Shown: in pieces, positions 32,578 to 43,982 of the stretch
Layout of the letters: every line of letters begins with the position of its first letter
How positions within the stretch are numbered: position 1 is the stretch's first letter
Assembly (NCBI GenBank): GCA_022496205.1
Contig: WTXD01000001.1
Coordinates: 868,001-932,000, forward strand
Reading direction: 5' to 3'
Source of the DNA: Gloeopeniophorella convolvens
Lineage: Eukaryota; Basidiomycota; Agaricomycetes; Russulales
Length of the DNA: 64,000 nucleotides
Notes under the pieces: generated by a model
What the model was told of the DNA's origin: nothing
The model's database searches: none
The model's input: the letters and a program-made list of their open reading frames with translations, nothing else
Made by a program: the position numbers and the translations under genes

Positions 32578-35518
32578 ATGTTTTCTAGTGGTGGGTCGTC
32601 CACCGAACCCTGGCTGCTATCATCTACAATGTTATTTTGCAGGTCCCTCGGATGTTAGTTCACGTGAGACGAGAAGCTTTCCGCGGAATGACCACCATCC
32701 AGTTGGGCCGCGGGATATCACATCCTCAAAGATTCTACAACCCCGCACATTATTCGAACCGAAATGTTTATCTAGTGGCGCGCCAAGGATCGCCCTTGAT
32801 ACATTCGACTCTAATTTTGCCCAGCACGGGTCCCCGGTTGCCCTGCTTGCCGAGGAAAAAACAGAATCCCACTTGCAACGACAACGCACCCTCATCTCTC
32901 CGCTGTCCTTGCCATCTAGGACGGCGGCAGAACTTGCGCCCCTCCTTGGCGACACCAACGGAAGGTTGAAAGCCGGCGCAACAGTCCTGCCGCATAATCA
33001 GCGCTGTCCTTCACACAAGAAGACCTCCTGTCTTGCGTGCACCCAAAGACCTGATCACACGATCCTGGAACGGGCCAAGCATCGACCACGCATCGAGCTA
33101 GATTTTCGACTGGCTGGTGACACCTTCGTCCAGGGGCAATGTATATCGGGCAATCTCACTATTCATATCCACAAACACGCCAAGACAATGTCACCGGTCC
33201 TGCTGGCAAACCACAAGCTACGCGTTATCGGGTTCGAGTGCTTACCGGATGGGCATAGTTTCCATGTCTTCTTTCACTACTCCTGTCGCTTCGACGAGGT
33301 CAGCTTCGCCAGCGAGCAAATATTTTCCGAGAGCCCCGACTACAGCGACGAAGAAGGTTACCGAGAAGCCAGGGAAGGAACACATGTCCTGCCATTCGAA
33401 ATAACATTGCCGGTCGACCCGAGGTACGGTCGACCCAGAGGCGTCATTAATGTACACGGCGGCGTTGCGGTGCGGTATATCATAATGGCGTACGTGCGAC
33501 ACATTGTCATCTCCTTCACTGCTGACTATGACCTACTTTAGTTCGGCCCATGTGAAAGACCCGGACAGCCAACGACTGTCTCTTGCGCACTTTTACCGCC
33601 CTTGCTCGATCTGGCCGTTCCTGTCAATTATGGAGCTACTCGCGCCTTCTTCTCGCGCACTGGTCTCTACCGCGGCACTTTCCTTTCCGGAAGGCGATTC
33701 ATGCACCAAGTTGAGACTGAGTGCGCGCCTACCCCGCCTATTCTACCTTGCCGGTCAGCACTGCTATGTGCACATCCAGGTATCAAACAATACGCGGAAA
33801 ACTGTGCGCTCTGCGCTCCTCACCCTCATTCGCACGACCACGTCATACAAACCCAAAGTAAAACCCAAGAAGCATGGTAGTGACGGCTCCGGGGTTTGTG
33901 ATCTGAATGCCTATGAGATCAGATCGTTTGCACAGGAGACGAGTGAGAGTCGGCTTGCAGTAGCCGATCGCGCGTCAAAGAGGCGCGCCGGCTCTGCGGG
34001 TTGGTGGATGGGCGTTGGCCCAGGTGAGACAGCAGGTTTCACGCATTGCATTCTATTGCCAGTGGGCACCCTTTTTACCATTCAAATATTGCCTCGCATG
34101 CTTACTCGGAGCACGCGACACCCAGGTTGATGCACTGTCAATGCCGCGGGCTAGACTCATCGCAGTCGACTATACCCTCCGCGTTACAGTCAATGCTTCT
34201 ACGGGCGCGGCGGGCTTGACATCGGAACTATCCGTCATATTACCCATTCACATCGCCTCTATGGTGTCTGTGGATCCTCCCACATTTTCGAGCGGACCGA
34301 ACGTCTCAATTGGAGACGCTCACTGCGATAGAACGAATACGGCGGACACAGACACCCCCCGTAACGGCGGTTCCGAGATCCGCGCGGGTGCGCCGCCTCC
34401 TTACGAAGCAAGACTATCGTCACCGGAGCATGAAGGTGGAAGTACAGTGAGTAGCTCACTTTACATAATGGGGCGAACGTCCGTTACGAGCATCGCCTTT
34501 GCGTGGTCCTTGGATCAAGATCTGTTTGCGCTAAATCTAATTGTAGATGCCCGTGCCTAGTAGTCACACGCCGTGCCTGCACAAGAACGCGTCAAACTCT
34601 ATTCCTGGGCTGTCTGGAAACGAACGGCAGCCGTATCAGCGCGCATTTGGCGATCAACCCGCCCTTGTGAACATCCTACCGCGACATACAGTCGTCGAGC
34701 GCGATCACGGCCCCTTCTCCACTACTGTTGGGACACCAACGGAACTGGCGCAAGGAGGCCGCTATTCTCGGCACCACGTCTTCAACGTTATGCGAACATC
34801 CAGGTCAGAGGAATTCGGAGACGCGCCAAGCCTGAGCCCCGAGCCAGGCATCTGTGCTACCTCTGTGAACGCTTCACAAGAGGAAGTTCGCAAGGGTGTT
34901 CCTGATCAAGGCAACCATAGCCATTGCAATACATCCCCAGCCTTGTCGCTTCGTCGGGCCCGTCAAAGGGCCCTGACAATCACCGGGGCCCCTGAAGTTT
35001 TACATCCGAGGAAACAGGAAGAATCCCAGGGGGTGGGCCACATGGTTCTTCATGGTAACAACAAATACGAGGACAACACGGCCAAGGTCCGATGCTATGA
35101 ATCCCCTTTCGCCCAGCGTGTCAGAGAGAAGCTCAGACAGGCGCACGCCGGCGATCACGACGAGACGAGCCTGTCCACGGCGACTACGCAATACGAAAGC
35201 CTAGGAACTGTGGATTCGGGTTCGAGCCCCTCTGGCAGCGTGTCCGGCACTACCAGCGACCGGCTCTTGTTTCCCCACCCTCCGTCGGATGAATCAGAGG
35301 GCTTGGAGATGTCCTGCCCCTCGAAGACGCCAGAGTCAGGCGGAGATGCGCATGTGCAGCTGCATCGCATTGCGCCCTACTATCAGCGCACGACCAGGCC
35401 CGACGTGGTGATGCCAAGGAGGCCAAAGCTGGTGCCCGCGCCGGGGTCCGTGATGGACAGGGTGATGATGCTAGAAGAGCGGGTTCGGGCCGTACAGGAG
35501 GAATTTGAGGCGCACTAG
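32578..35518 (+). CDS. Arrestin-like protein (alpha-arrestin fold) with long disordered tail
   Basis: Probably an adaptor for ubiquitination or trafficking of membrane proteins. Exons 32578-32587 (10 nt), 32643-33489, 33542-34061, 34126-34446, 34547-35518; 889 aa, frame exact. The arrestin N domain starts around RIELDFRLAGDTFVQGQCISG and includes LPFEITLP and GVAVRYIIMA. The C domain includes LAGQHCYVHIQVSN, FTHCILLP and LIAVDYTLRVTVN, then LPIHIASM. The last 320 residues are Ser/Pro/Gly-rich and end in a short helix DRVMMLEERVRAVQEEF. I see no clear PPxY motif except PPPYEARL, which could serve as a weak WW-binding site. Start chosen because the micro-exon yields MFSSPSDVSSRETRSF without a stop. 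Confidence 0.82.
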
Positions 35519-36468
35519 CGGAGCGGGTGGCAGGCGATTGACAAGTGGGTCTGGTAGAGGAGCTATTCGTGCCAAGCCTCGAGGTTGTGGGGATATCATA
35601 AGACGTGGGGGCGATGCTCCTAGGGTGACAGCGTGGCATGGCGCAGCTTTAAACTATGAAGTTGCATTTTATCGCGGCCGGGAAAGAACGCGTCCTCGAT
35701 GCAGACGGTCCCTGGGCATAAGAGGCGTTCTGAGGCACCTGTGGGAGACGAGAGAGACGCAGATGGAAGGGCGGCACCCGGAATGAGGTAGATGGGGAAG
35801 CTTTGCGGAGTGAGTTTGTTGGAGCAGATCTCTTCTGTTGGCTCAGAGGTTTAGACGCTTGGATTTGCAGTTCGATGCGGAGACGCACCCATGATTGTGG
35901 CTCATATACGCGCTCACGATTCCTTGTTCGTCGGTTGCACCGAGGTCGAAGGCGCGACGCGGGTGGCCACGCCTGTGCGTCGCACTGATCGCTCCGAGCT
36001 CAGCGCTCAGCGCTCAGCCGTCGTGGCCGCGGAAAGATGACGCCCACTGCGGGGCGTACGTACTGGCCGGCATCCCTATCGTGTGCACATCCCAGGCGCC
36101 TGAAGATGGTACGATCGCACCTGCGGGACCGGGTGCCACTCATATTTGTTGGACCGGACATACGACTCCACTTGATGTACACGTTTCTCTCCAGCACGTT
36201 TTGTGGAGTGTGCGCCGGCCGCCCCTCTGCAAACCCGGTTATCGCACCCAACACGCTGCGTTGAGAACTTGCTGAGAACTGCGCTGCCGCCCCGCGGCTG
36301 CACAGCTTCGATCGTATGAACCCAAACTTGGGGCGTCCGCGTCGTGCTCGTGCTCCACGCCCAATACTATAAAGAACTCCACGCATATCTCCCGTGCGCC
36401 ATTCCGTCTCGCCATCATCCCTCTTCCGAGCTCGATCCATCCTCCATAGCCAGCTCGACTTCAACATC
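35519..36468. other. Intergenic region arrestin-like to VTA1
   Basis: About 950 bp. It contains tandem copies of GCTCAGC at about 35997-36017 and the TATA box of VTA1 at its right end. ORFs here look random. Confidence 0.45.
36368..36374 (+). promoter_or_regulatory. TATA box of VTA1
   Basis: TATAAAG, 101 bp before the ATG at 36469. Confidence 0.45.
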
Positions 36469-37883
36469 ATGTCTTATCTTGGTTTACCCCCAGTTCCTCC
36501 TGACCTCAAACCGATCACCTCCTACCTGCAACGCGCCCAGGAGACAAAAACACAAGATCCGGTCATCTCGTATTGGTGTATGTTTCGGTTGCGTCCGCGT
36601 ACTCGTACTCTGCCAACGCGCCCACCTCCCTAGGTACTTACTACGCGGCGCAGGTTGGCATCTCTCTCAAGGCCGTCAGCCCACCGAACCGTGAATTCCT
36701 CGGCGCGCTTCTGACTGCCCTCGAGAACCTTCGTGCTACTGTCGGCACTTCCGATGCTATCACTGTCGAGAACGCGTCATCCGCATACGTGGAGAACTTT
36801 GCCCTCAAGGTCTTTGCCTCGGCCGACAACGAGGACAGGCGGGGTACCGCGACTCGAAAGACCGCAAAGAAGTTCCTCGCTGCTGCAACATTCTTTGAGA
36901 TACTCAACGTTTTCGAGGATCGTGGTCCCTGGGAGGCGGTGAGTGCCTCATGTTTTGTTGCTATTGATTGGAAACAGTCATTTGACCATGTCCCTTTCTG
37001 ATTTCACCAGCACGAGGAGAAGGTGCGCTATGCCAAATGGAAGGCTGCGGATATTGCCAAGGCTCTTCGTGAGGGCCGGCAGCCAACAGCAGGACCCGTC
37101 GGCGGTGACTCGGCTGAGGGCGCCGGTGAACCTGCGTTTGCCCTGCCCACCCCTCCCTCAGCTTCTATCGACAGCCCGAACACGCATGTCGCCCGCGAGT
37201 TAGGCAGTCCGCAAAACCCATACCAGTCCTTTCACTCACCGCCGACGTCCGCCGCCGCATTTCCCGAAACGAAGACTTCTCCCGTTGAGCAGCCAAACTT
37301 CACTGATAACCGGTACCCATCGCTCGATATACCTCCCAAGTCTGCCCCAGTACCGATTCAAGGCGCCGGTACCCCGCCGTCTGCTCCAGTAGGGCCGCCA
37401 TCACCGCCGTCTTCAATAGGATCTTCGTCGTCAAAGAAGTCACGTCGCCATCGGGTCGATTCTAAAGTCTCTCCCACAGCACCGACGTTCTCGACCTCTC
37501 CTCAGAGCTCACCAAGCTCGGGGCATAGGCGAAGTCGCGCGGGCTCGATCGGTGCTGCTTCCATAATCTCATCTTCGCCGACTACGAGGACCCAACGCCC
37601 AGCATCGCCAACTCATTTTGTCCCGAGGAACTCGCCGCCTTCCACTGTACCGTACCTCGCAGGCAGCCCTTACGGGTCCGTTGTTCCTCCTCCTCCACCG
37701 CCCTCTGTCCCGCATACACAAGTCCCTCCGCCACCTGTGCCATCACCACCGCAAGAGCTCACCTCTGTCATGATTGCAAAAACGCAGAAACACTGTCGAT
37801 TTGCTATCTCGGCTCTGGACTACGAAGACGCAGAACAGGCGAGAAAGGAACTCCGTGCCGCGCTGGCCATCCTCGGTGGTTGA
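36469..37883 (+). CDS. VTA1: Vacuolar sorting protein VTA1/LIP5
   Basis: Cofactor that activates the Vps4 AAA-ATPase in multivesicular-body sorting. Exons 36469-36577, 36634-36938, 37011-37883; 428 aa. N-terminal Vta1 domain: LPPVPPDLKPITSYLQRAQE, DPVISYWCTYYAAQVGISL, TATRKTAKKFLAAATFFEIL and EEKVRYAKWKAADIAKALREG, all in the known order. The middle 220 residues are Pro/Ser-rich and disordered. The C-terminal dimerisation and Vps4-binding segment is AKTQKHCRFAISALDYED and AEQARKELRAALAIL. Complete and typical. Confidence 0.95.
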
Positions 37884-38467
37884 GCGCATTGACGTCGTAC
37901 TGCCTTCGATTCTCAATTGGCCTTCCTTCATGTGATTCAGGTTTCTCCCCGTCTCGATCGCGATGATTTCCCATGCACTTCACTTTCGTCATCCATGCAT
38001 TGTGTCTCCCTTTCACGTATCCTCGTTTCCAAGTTGGTTATACGGATCCACATCATAATGTACATTACTGCCTTGTGATAGCCTCTGCAATCCACTGTTC
38101 GACACCATAAGTCCCTCCGAGATTGGCGCGCAAGATGGGTTGACCTGTAGGCGAGATGAAGGTGTGGTGGAGCAAATGTTTGACACTACTGAGCTTCATC
38201 GACCCCCGATCGCAGGCCCCACGAGAGTGAGCGAGTTCTAGCTTCTCGCGACCGAAGCCAGTTCTCGACTCCGGAGTAGACGCTGGAGCATGTCCGTCAA
38301 GGGTATCAACATGTCATCCTTCTTCCCGGGGTGGCCCTATCGTGCGCGTGGGGGCACTGGAGCAGGTGCCAACCAAGCAGTCAACGACGCCGCAGCTCTA
38401 TCCCAGGGTGACATTCACAAAGGGGTCTACGTCATACGCGTCGCGCTGCCGGGACGCCGCGCGCGCC
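37884..38467. other. Convergent 3' region of VTA1 and the proline-rich gene
   Basis: About 580 bp that must hold both transcript ends. No gene recognised. It ends in GC-rich sequence continuous with the next coding region. Confidence 0.45.
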
Positions 38468-39489
38468 CTACGAAACCGAAGCATCAGACGGCGCCGGGTC
38501 CGCTCCGCCCTCGGGCTCCTCGACGATCGGCAGCGGCGCGCGCAGGCTCACGGGGCTGTCGACCACCTCGCTGTAGCCTTGCACAGACGCCTCCGACGCG
38601 ACGCGGTGCAAGTCGGGGTGCCGCAGCGTTGCCGAGCGCGAGAGCGGCGGGAAGACGGACGACGCGGTCGTGGAGCGCGACGCGGCGGCAAAGTCGACCA
38701 CGGGCGTGTCGAGCACGTGGAACGCCGAAAGCGCCTGCGAGAGCTCGTCCAACTGCGCGCCACACCGTCAGTCGGCGGCGTCGCGCGCGCAAGGCGGGGG
38801 CAGTGGCGGCGCACCTTGGCCATAATCTGCTCGATCTCCTGTTTGCGCCCGTCAAAGCGCCGCTCGGACTGCTCAAACTCGCGCGCGCGCCACTCCTCTG
38901 CCTCCGAGCCGCGGTCCGCGTCGCTGTCCGCGTCGTCCTCGAGGCGCTCGCCGACCGTGCGCGGCGAGGTGTTGCGCATGCGCGGCGCGCTGGCGTCGCT
39001 GAGCCCGATGCCCTCCATGGTGACGTGCATGCCCGCGACCTCGGCCTGCAGCGCACGGATGCGCACGAGGCGCGCCCAGAGGTCCTCGCCCGTCTGCGCG
39101 CTCGTCGAGGCGGGCGCGAGGACGCCCATCATCGCGCCGGTGAAGGGGTCGTAGAGCGATTCGGGGAGCGGGGAGGCGGCGGAGATGGCGGAACCCGGGG
39201 CTTCGGACGTAGCTGCCGGGAGGGTGTCGATGCTCTGCAGGCCCAAGGCAGATGTGGAGGGCGTCGCGTCGATGCGTGCGGAGGGGTCGTGGTCGGGGTG
39301 GTGGCCCTGCAGCTCTGCCAGAACAGCATCGTGGGGCGTGTTCAAGGCAGCTGTGAACGCGCGCTTTCTGGGCTGCTCCTGTGTTGGAGTTACCGCAAGT
39401 GGGATGGCTGGCGAAGTGGACGGGAATGCGACAGGAAGGGGTACGACCAAAGGAGGAGGGAGTGACTCCCTCCGTGCCCGCTTCTCACC

Positions 39490-39525
<36 letters not shown>

Positions 39526-39615
39526 ACGTTGTTCTTGCTGCTCTGTCCGCTGTTCCCGTGGCGGGGGTGTTTTCGATGACTTGGGGCCAATGCGACCGAA
39601 CCAAGACAACATCAC
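38468..39615 (-). CDS. Proline-rich, coiled-coil protein of unknown function
   Basis: Not recognised. Exons 39615-38815 and 38752-38468, 361 aa, frame exact. It starts MMLSWFGRIGPKSSKTPPP, then has eleven consecutive prolines, a basic EKRARRE, a long Pro/Ser/Ala-rich part, the segment LYDPFTGAMMGVL, and a helical region LWARLVRIRALQAEVAGMH. Next is a charged coiled coil (EFEQSERRFDGRKQEIEQIM, continued as AKLDELSQALSAFHVL across the intron). The C terminus is Ser/Pro-rich. The GC content is much higher than in neighbours, especially at 38480-39150. Its start is only 71 bp from the stop of the upstream GTPase gene. Introns and frame suggest a real gene. Confidence 0.65.
39491..39523. repeat. 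GGC trinucleotide microsatellite
   Basis: About eleven copies of GGC (plus strand) encode the proline run of the proline-rich protein. Likely variable in length between strains. Confidence 0.8.
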
Positions 39616-39686
39616 AACGTACAGTCGAGCTCTAAGCGATACAACTCGACGTGTTACAAGCGCCCCATGTTAGGCTCTAGTAGCAG

Positions 39687-41876
39687 TCATGTGACGTCCT
39701 CAGTTTCGTCTTCGGAATCCGAGTCCAATCCAAGCAACGCGAATCTCCCTCCGCCCTTAATTACCCCCTGGCTGCTTGGTTCACCATCCATAGGTGTACT
39801 TGTTGCAGCCTCTGAGCCTTCTTCTGCTTCGTAGTCGCTTTCTTTGTCGCCCTGATCTTCGTCACTTTCCGTGCCCGCGTCTTCGTCGGGACCATGATCA
39901 GTCGACGGTATCCAGATGCCGTGTCCGGCGCTAGCCTCGGACAGCAAGGATGCATCGTAATCAGGGGGCCAGAATGCCCACTTGACCTTGCCTTCCGCAA
40001 GGAGACGCAAAACTAGCTAAGATCACTAACGCTGACCACATTGAAAGGACTGCTTCACTGACTGGCGTTCCCTGCTCGGTTGACATCCGGACGGCCAGCC
40101 TTCGCAGTGATCCATCCACGCTTCTCAGCGTACGCCGTCATGATGTCCATGGCTGTCCAAGCCTTTTCTTGCACCTGAGGCGCATTGACACGAGACATAC
40201 CGTCACGCCACGTGCGCTTGTCTTCGGCAGGTGGTGAAGAAGCGGACGGATGGATCAACCCGAGGGCCTTTTCGAGCGGCAGCAGGTTTGCTGCGAAGAA
40301 GATGCACAAGGGGATCGCAGGCATGCGTGCAATCGGAAGCACGCCACCAAGGACCTAACGTATATAGGTTAGCATTAGCCGAAAGAACTGAGAGTTTAAT
40401 GGTTTTACCTGCATCTCTAAGGGCACCAAATCTGGTAAAACCAAGCCGGGACAGTCGACCAGGCGCAATTCTGGAGACCAATACAGCGTCTGGAAGTGTT
40501 TTGTCTAGGAGCCAATGTAAGACCCGCAAAGGGTGACGTGGTCTGCGGGGCCTACCTTGCCCGGAGTCTTCGAGGCCTTCACTCTGGTGGTACCAAAAAG
40601 TGCGTTCAAGAGGGAGGATTTGCCGACATTTGGCTGCCCTGAAACACTAGCTTTCAACCTGCGGCCCCAAATAGCGACCCCAATCCGGACGCACCAATCA
40701 ATCCTATGTTTACAATTTCGGCATCGCTGTCTGGTTCGTCAAGAGAGGCGGTCGTGTCCTTTTCAGCCGGTTTGATGGGCGATGTTGGAGTTGGGTGCAA
40801 AACGACATCCCAATCTACCTCCGCTTTGACCCTAGGTTTCCAGCTCTTCATTTTCTCTGGGTCATCTCTAATTCGTTCCGGCGGCTGAAGCATTTCCTTG
40901 TGGACTTCTTTTAAAGCCGTGACGAGTTGCTCCTTGAATGTTTGCGGTATATGAGGCTCATACCTCCGTTGACGAGCCGTGTCCCCTTGGCCACCAATGC
41001 TGACTGATTTCTCGGTGTAGGACTCCACCATGACCACTTTAGCAAACGGATATTTAGACCGTAGGTAGGCAGCCCAAGCTTCAGCCCGAACCAGGCCGGA
41101 GATGTCAACTTTGGTGATTACCAGGATGGTTCGGTAGTAAGGTTGCGAGAGGAGAGCCGCAAGTGATGGTGGGAAATGAAGCAGCGGACAGCGAGAGTCG
41201 AGTAAGACCATCATTATCTGAGAGACTTCGGTGACACGCCACCTAGGGTGTACAATCCGTTGATCGCGTCAAAAGCATCTTTCAAGAGATTCGAACGCAT
41301 ACAGCTGGCGCCAGACTTCCAAATTCCTTTCGAAATGGAGGACGATATAGGCATGGTGTTCTGGTCTGGCAACTCTTCAGGCAAGGGGGGCTTTTGCTCT
41401 CGGACGCAACGACCCATTCCTCGACGAGCGCGTCCGTTCTTGAAAGCCATTTGGCGAATAGGCCTTCCTCGTTCTTCTCAACCTCCTTTTTTGACATTTC
41501 GTACCTCCACTTTGGTCTGCGCATACATGTCATCTGGCCGCGCATCTGCGCTTCTTGGTCAGGGGCAAGCCTTCCGCTTGTACATTCCAGATGGACGCCT
41601 CATGATTGATAGGGCGATGCAGCGGTCTGTTGGCTGCGATGAGCTTGCTGTGGTCGAGCAACGCAGGTGAGAGGCTGGTGAAGGACGACTGGAGACGGCG
41701 CGCAGAGGCAGCCACCCGCGCACTTGAAGATTTCGGCAAGGAAGCATTAGAACCAGTTGATGACGTGGGTGTATCTTCAAGTTCAGACCAGGGTCTGCGG
41801 CCGCACGCTTGCGTGCACGCCTGGCCTGGAGTTGGGCTTTGTGGTGCTTGCCCGATATAGGCTTTTTACGATGCAT
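39687..41876 (-). CDS. GNL1-type circularly permuted GTPase, frame unresolved in its first third
   Basis: YlqF/Nog-type GTPase implicated in ribosome biogenesis. Exon blocks: 41876-41584, 41533-41303, 41242-40695, 40638-40556, 40504-40409, 40354-40063, 40012-39687. It opens MHRKKPISGKHHKAQLQARR like human GNL1, then RRPKWRYEMSKKEVEKNEE, HFERNLEVWRQLW, VLLDSRCPLLHFPPSL. The GTPase motifs are permuted: G4 as ITKVDIS comes first, then G1 QPNVGKSSLLNALFG and G3 DCPG. G4 reads TKxD, not NKxD. The tail is acidic. From 41242 down all exons keep frame. Within the first two blocks the conserved pieces lie in different frames, needing three added bases (one in the C6 run at about 41383-41388) or very short introns of 40-44 bp. 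Confidence 0.83.
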
Positions 41877-42215
41877 CCAGTGACAAATAGATAGGCGGTA
41901 TAGGACCTAACGGCAGAAGAAACCTCGTTAAAACCGATCGATGCTAATCAACACCTACGATTATGAGCCAACGATGGCAGGACCTGAGACAAACGTGAGC
42001 GCCATTGGCCGACAGAGCAACGGCGCGCGTTGTGTAACTTTGATGACTATCTTTGTAAGCGGGTCCGTAAGCGAATATGACATGTTGCCAGCGCTCATTG
42101 AACTTCATCCCCGTACCTTGTACCGCCCTGATTCACCTCAAAATCTATAAATTACGCAAAGCTAGGGCAGGTATGGCGCAAGTCACCAAAACCTTTTCGT
42201 TTCTCCGGTAGAGCT
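41877..42215. other. Divergent promoter region GNL1-like / FSP1-like
   Basis: 339 bp. Contains a TATA box for the plus-strand gene at 42146-42152. The small ORF at 41941-42150 is not supported as a gene. Confidence 0.45.
42146..42152 (+). promoter_or_regulatory. TATA box of the FSP1-like gene
   Basis: TATAAAT, 70 bp before the proposed ATG at 42216, which supports that start over any upstream exon. Confidence 0.45.
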
Positions 42216-43490
42216 ATGGCCAAAAGAACATCGTGGTCGTTGGCGGTGGAATAGCTGGGTCTTGGCTTAGCTCAAACCTCGTCAAAAAGCTCAACCCACA
42301 GCTACACACCCTGACGATCGTTACCGCACGCCCCTTCTTCCTTCACCTCCCTGCAGCAGTCCGCGCGACCACTACTTCCGAGGGTTCACTGGAAGAGCGA
42401 ATCTTCATCCCTTACTCCAACTTGTTCAAAGGTGACATCGGCGAAGTCAAGATTGGCCGCGTGGTAAGTATCGAAGGCCGCACGGAGGGCGGAGGCAATC
42501 TCGTGCTCTCCAACGGGGACCGCGTGGCTTACGACGTACTCGTCCTTGCACCTGGGAGTACATGGTCCGGCCCTCTTGATCTTCCGGACGACCACGATGA
42601 CGCCGTCGCGCACGTCCGGGAATGGCGCCGGAAGTTTGAGGATGCCAGCAGCGTCGTGATTGTTGGTGGAGGGGTAACCGGCGTTGGTGAGCACATTGTC
42701 TCGTCTCAGTTCTTACCAGAATCCATCACTCACTCACAATACCTAGAATATGCTGGTGAATTGAAGGATTTCTACCCTGAAAAGGACGTCACCATTGTGC
42801 ACGCTCGCTCTCAGATCCTCAACGAGGTGTACCCAGATAAATTCCGCAAGCGGGTGTACGATGGCGTTGCGGATCGCGGCGTGAATGTTGTCTACAATGA
42901 CTATGTCGATGGGTTGGCCTCCAACGGCGCCGTTACCACCCGCCGCGGAACCGTAGTCAAAGGTGACTTGGTTGTATGTAATTGTACCGTCAAACGCTTC
43001 GATCTCGGCTGACCCGTTAGCAGGTCCCTACTTGGGGCGGGCGTCCCGCGACGAAGTTTGTGGCTTCACTTGGTACCTCCGTACTAGACGAAAATGGTTA
43101 TATCCGTGTCAAGCCAACACTCGAGCTGGAATCGTTCTCTGGAGTGTTCGCGATCGGAGACGCGGTCTCATGGGTAGAAATCAAGAATGTCCTGAGGGCC
43201 CGTGGTCACGGGGACGTCGTGGCAACCAACGTGCTGGCCTACTTGAACGGTACCACGAGCAAAACATACAAGGGCAAGGTCGAGGTAATTGTCGTGACCA
43301 ATGGACGAGTAAGATTTATACGCTATCAGTCGTTTCGCGTTTCACTCATTTTTTTCACCAACAGGAGCGCGGAGTGTTCTACTTTGGTGTACTCTGGGGT
43401 ATCATGCTTGGCAACTGGTTCTCGGCGTTGGTCAAGAGCAGGGAATTGATTGTCAAAGGCACCAGGAAACAGCTTGGATTTAGTTCGTAG
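42216..43490 (+). CDS. FAD/NAD(P)H oxidoreductase of the AIFM2/FSP1 (AMID) family
   Basis: Flavoprotein that may reduce quinones; human FSP1 protects membranes from lipid peroxidation. Exons 42216-42686, 42747-42973, 43024-43308, 43365-43490; about 369 aa against 373 in human. Two Rossmann motifs are seen, VVVGGGIAGSWL and VVIVGGGVTGVEYAGEL, plus YDVLVLAPGS and the FAD-binding GVFAIGDAV. The C terminus GVFYFGVLWGIMLGNWFSALVKSR is typical of the family. The start codon ATGGCC and the body are one base out of frame; adding one A to the AAAA at 42222-42225 gives MAKKNIVVVGGGIAG. The total length confirms one missing base. Confidence 0.87.
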
Positions 43491-43982
43491 ATACCCTGAG
43501 CTGTAGACAGGGCCTGGCGGGAGTTGGGGGCTTCATGTGGCGCTGCCTCATGATAATTATCTCAATTGAACTTTGTAATATGGACATTGAATTGAATCGA
43601 GTATTGGGAATGAGGTCAGTTCGGGTCTCAAGATCTGATCGAACAAGATTGATCGCAGTGGGAAGGTTGTGGCGCCGAGCGATAGCAGACGATAGCAACA
43701 GAAGATAATCCGGAGAGAAAGGCCGATATGGGGACAGGGCCTGACAGGGCTCGGAGCAGAGCGCTGTGGCAGTTAGCGCTTGGTTAGCGCGCCGAGACGG
43801 TTCGAGTTGATGGTTTCGTGATCGCAAAGACGCTTCTCTGGTTCCGAACCCGTCTCCGCATCCCTCCAGCTTCCCATTCTCTTCACACCCTCTTTTCATC
43901 CTGACCTATGCTACATCGGCGCCGTTCACTGAGCACCATCATCTCGTAACTTCCCTCTTCCCTCTTCCCCCATCTCGACTCT
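43491..43982. other. Intergenic region FSP1-like to methyltransferase
   Basis: About 490 bp, promoter of the methyltransferase gene with a pyrimidine-rich leader (CCCTCTTCCCTCTTCCCCC at about 43951-43970). No other feature found. Confidence 0.45.

Noticed and set aside
35215..35240. GGGTTCGAGCCCC as a tRNA T arm
   Set aside because: It lies within the arrestin-like coding exon and the stem pairs only partly.
38290..39465. 391-codon plus-strand Arg-rich ORF
   Set aside because: It is the GC-rich antisense shadow of the proline-rich gene, whose introns and frame are better supported.
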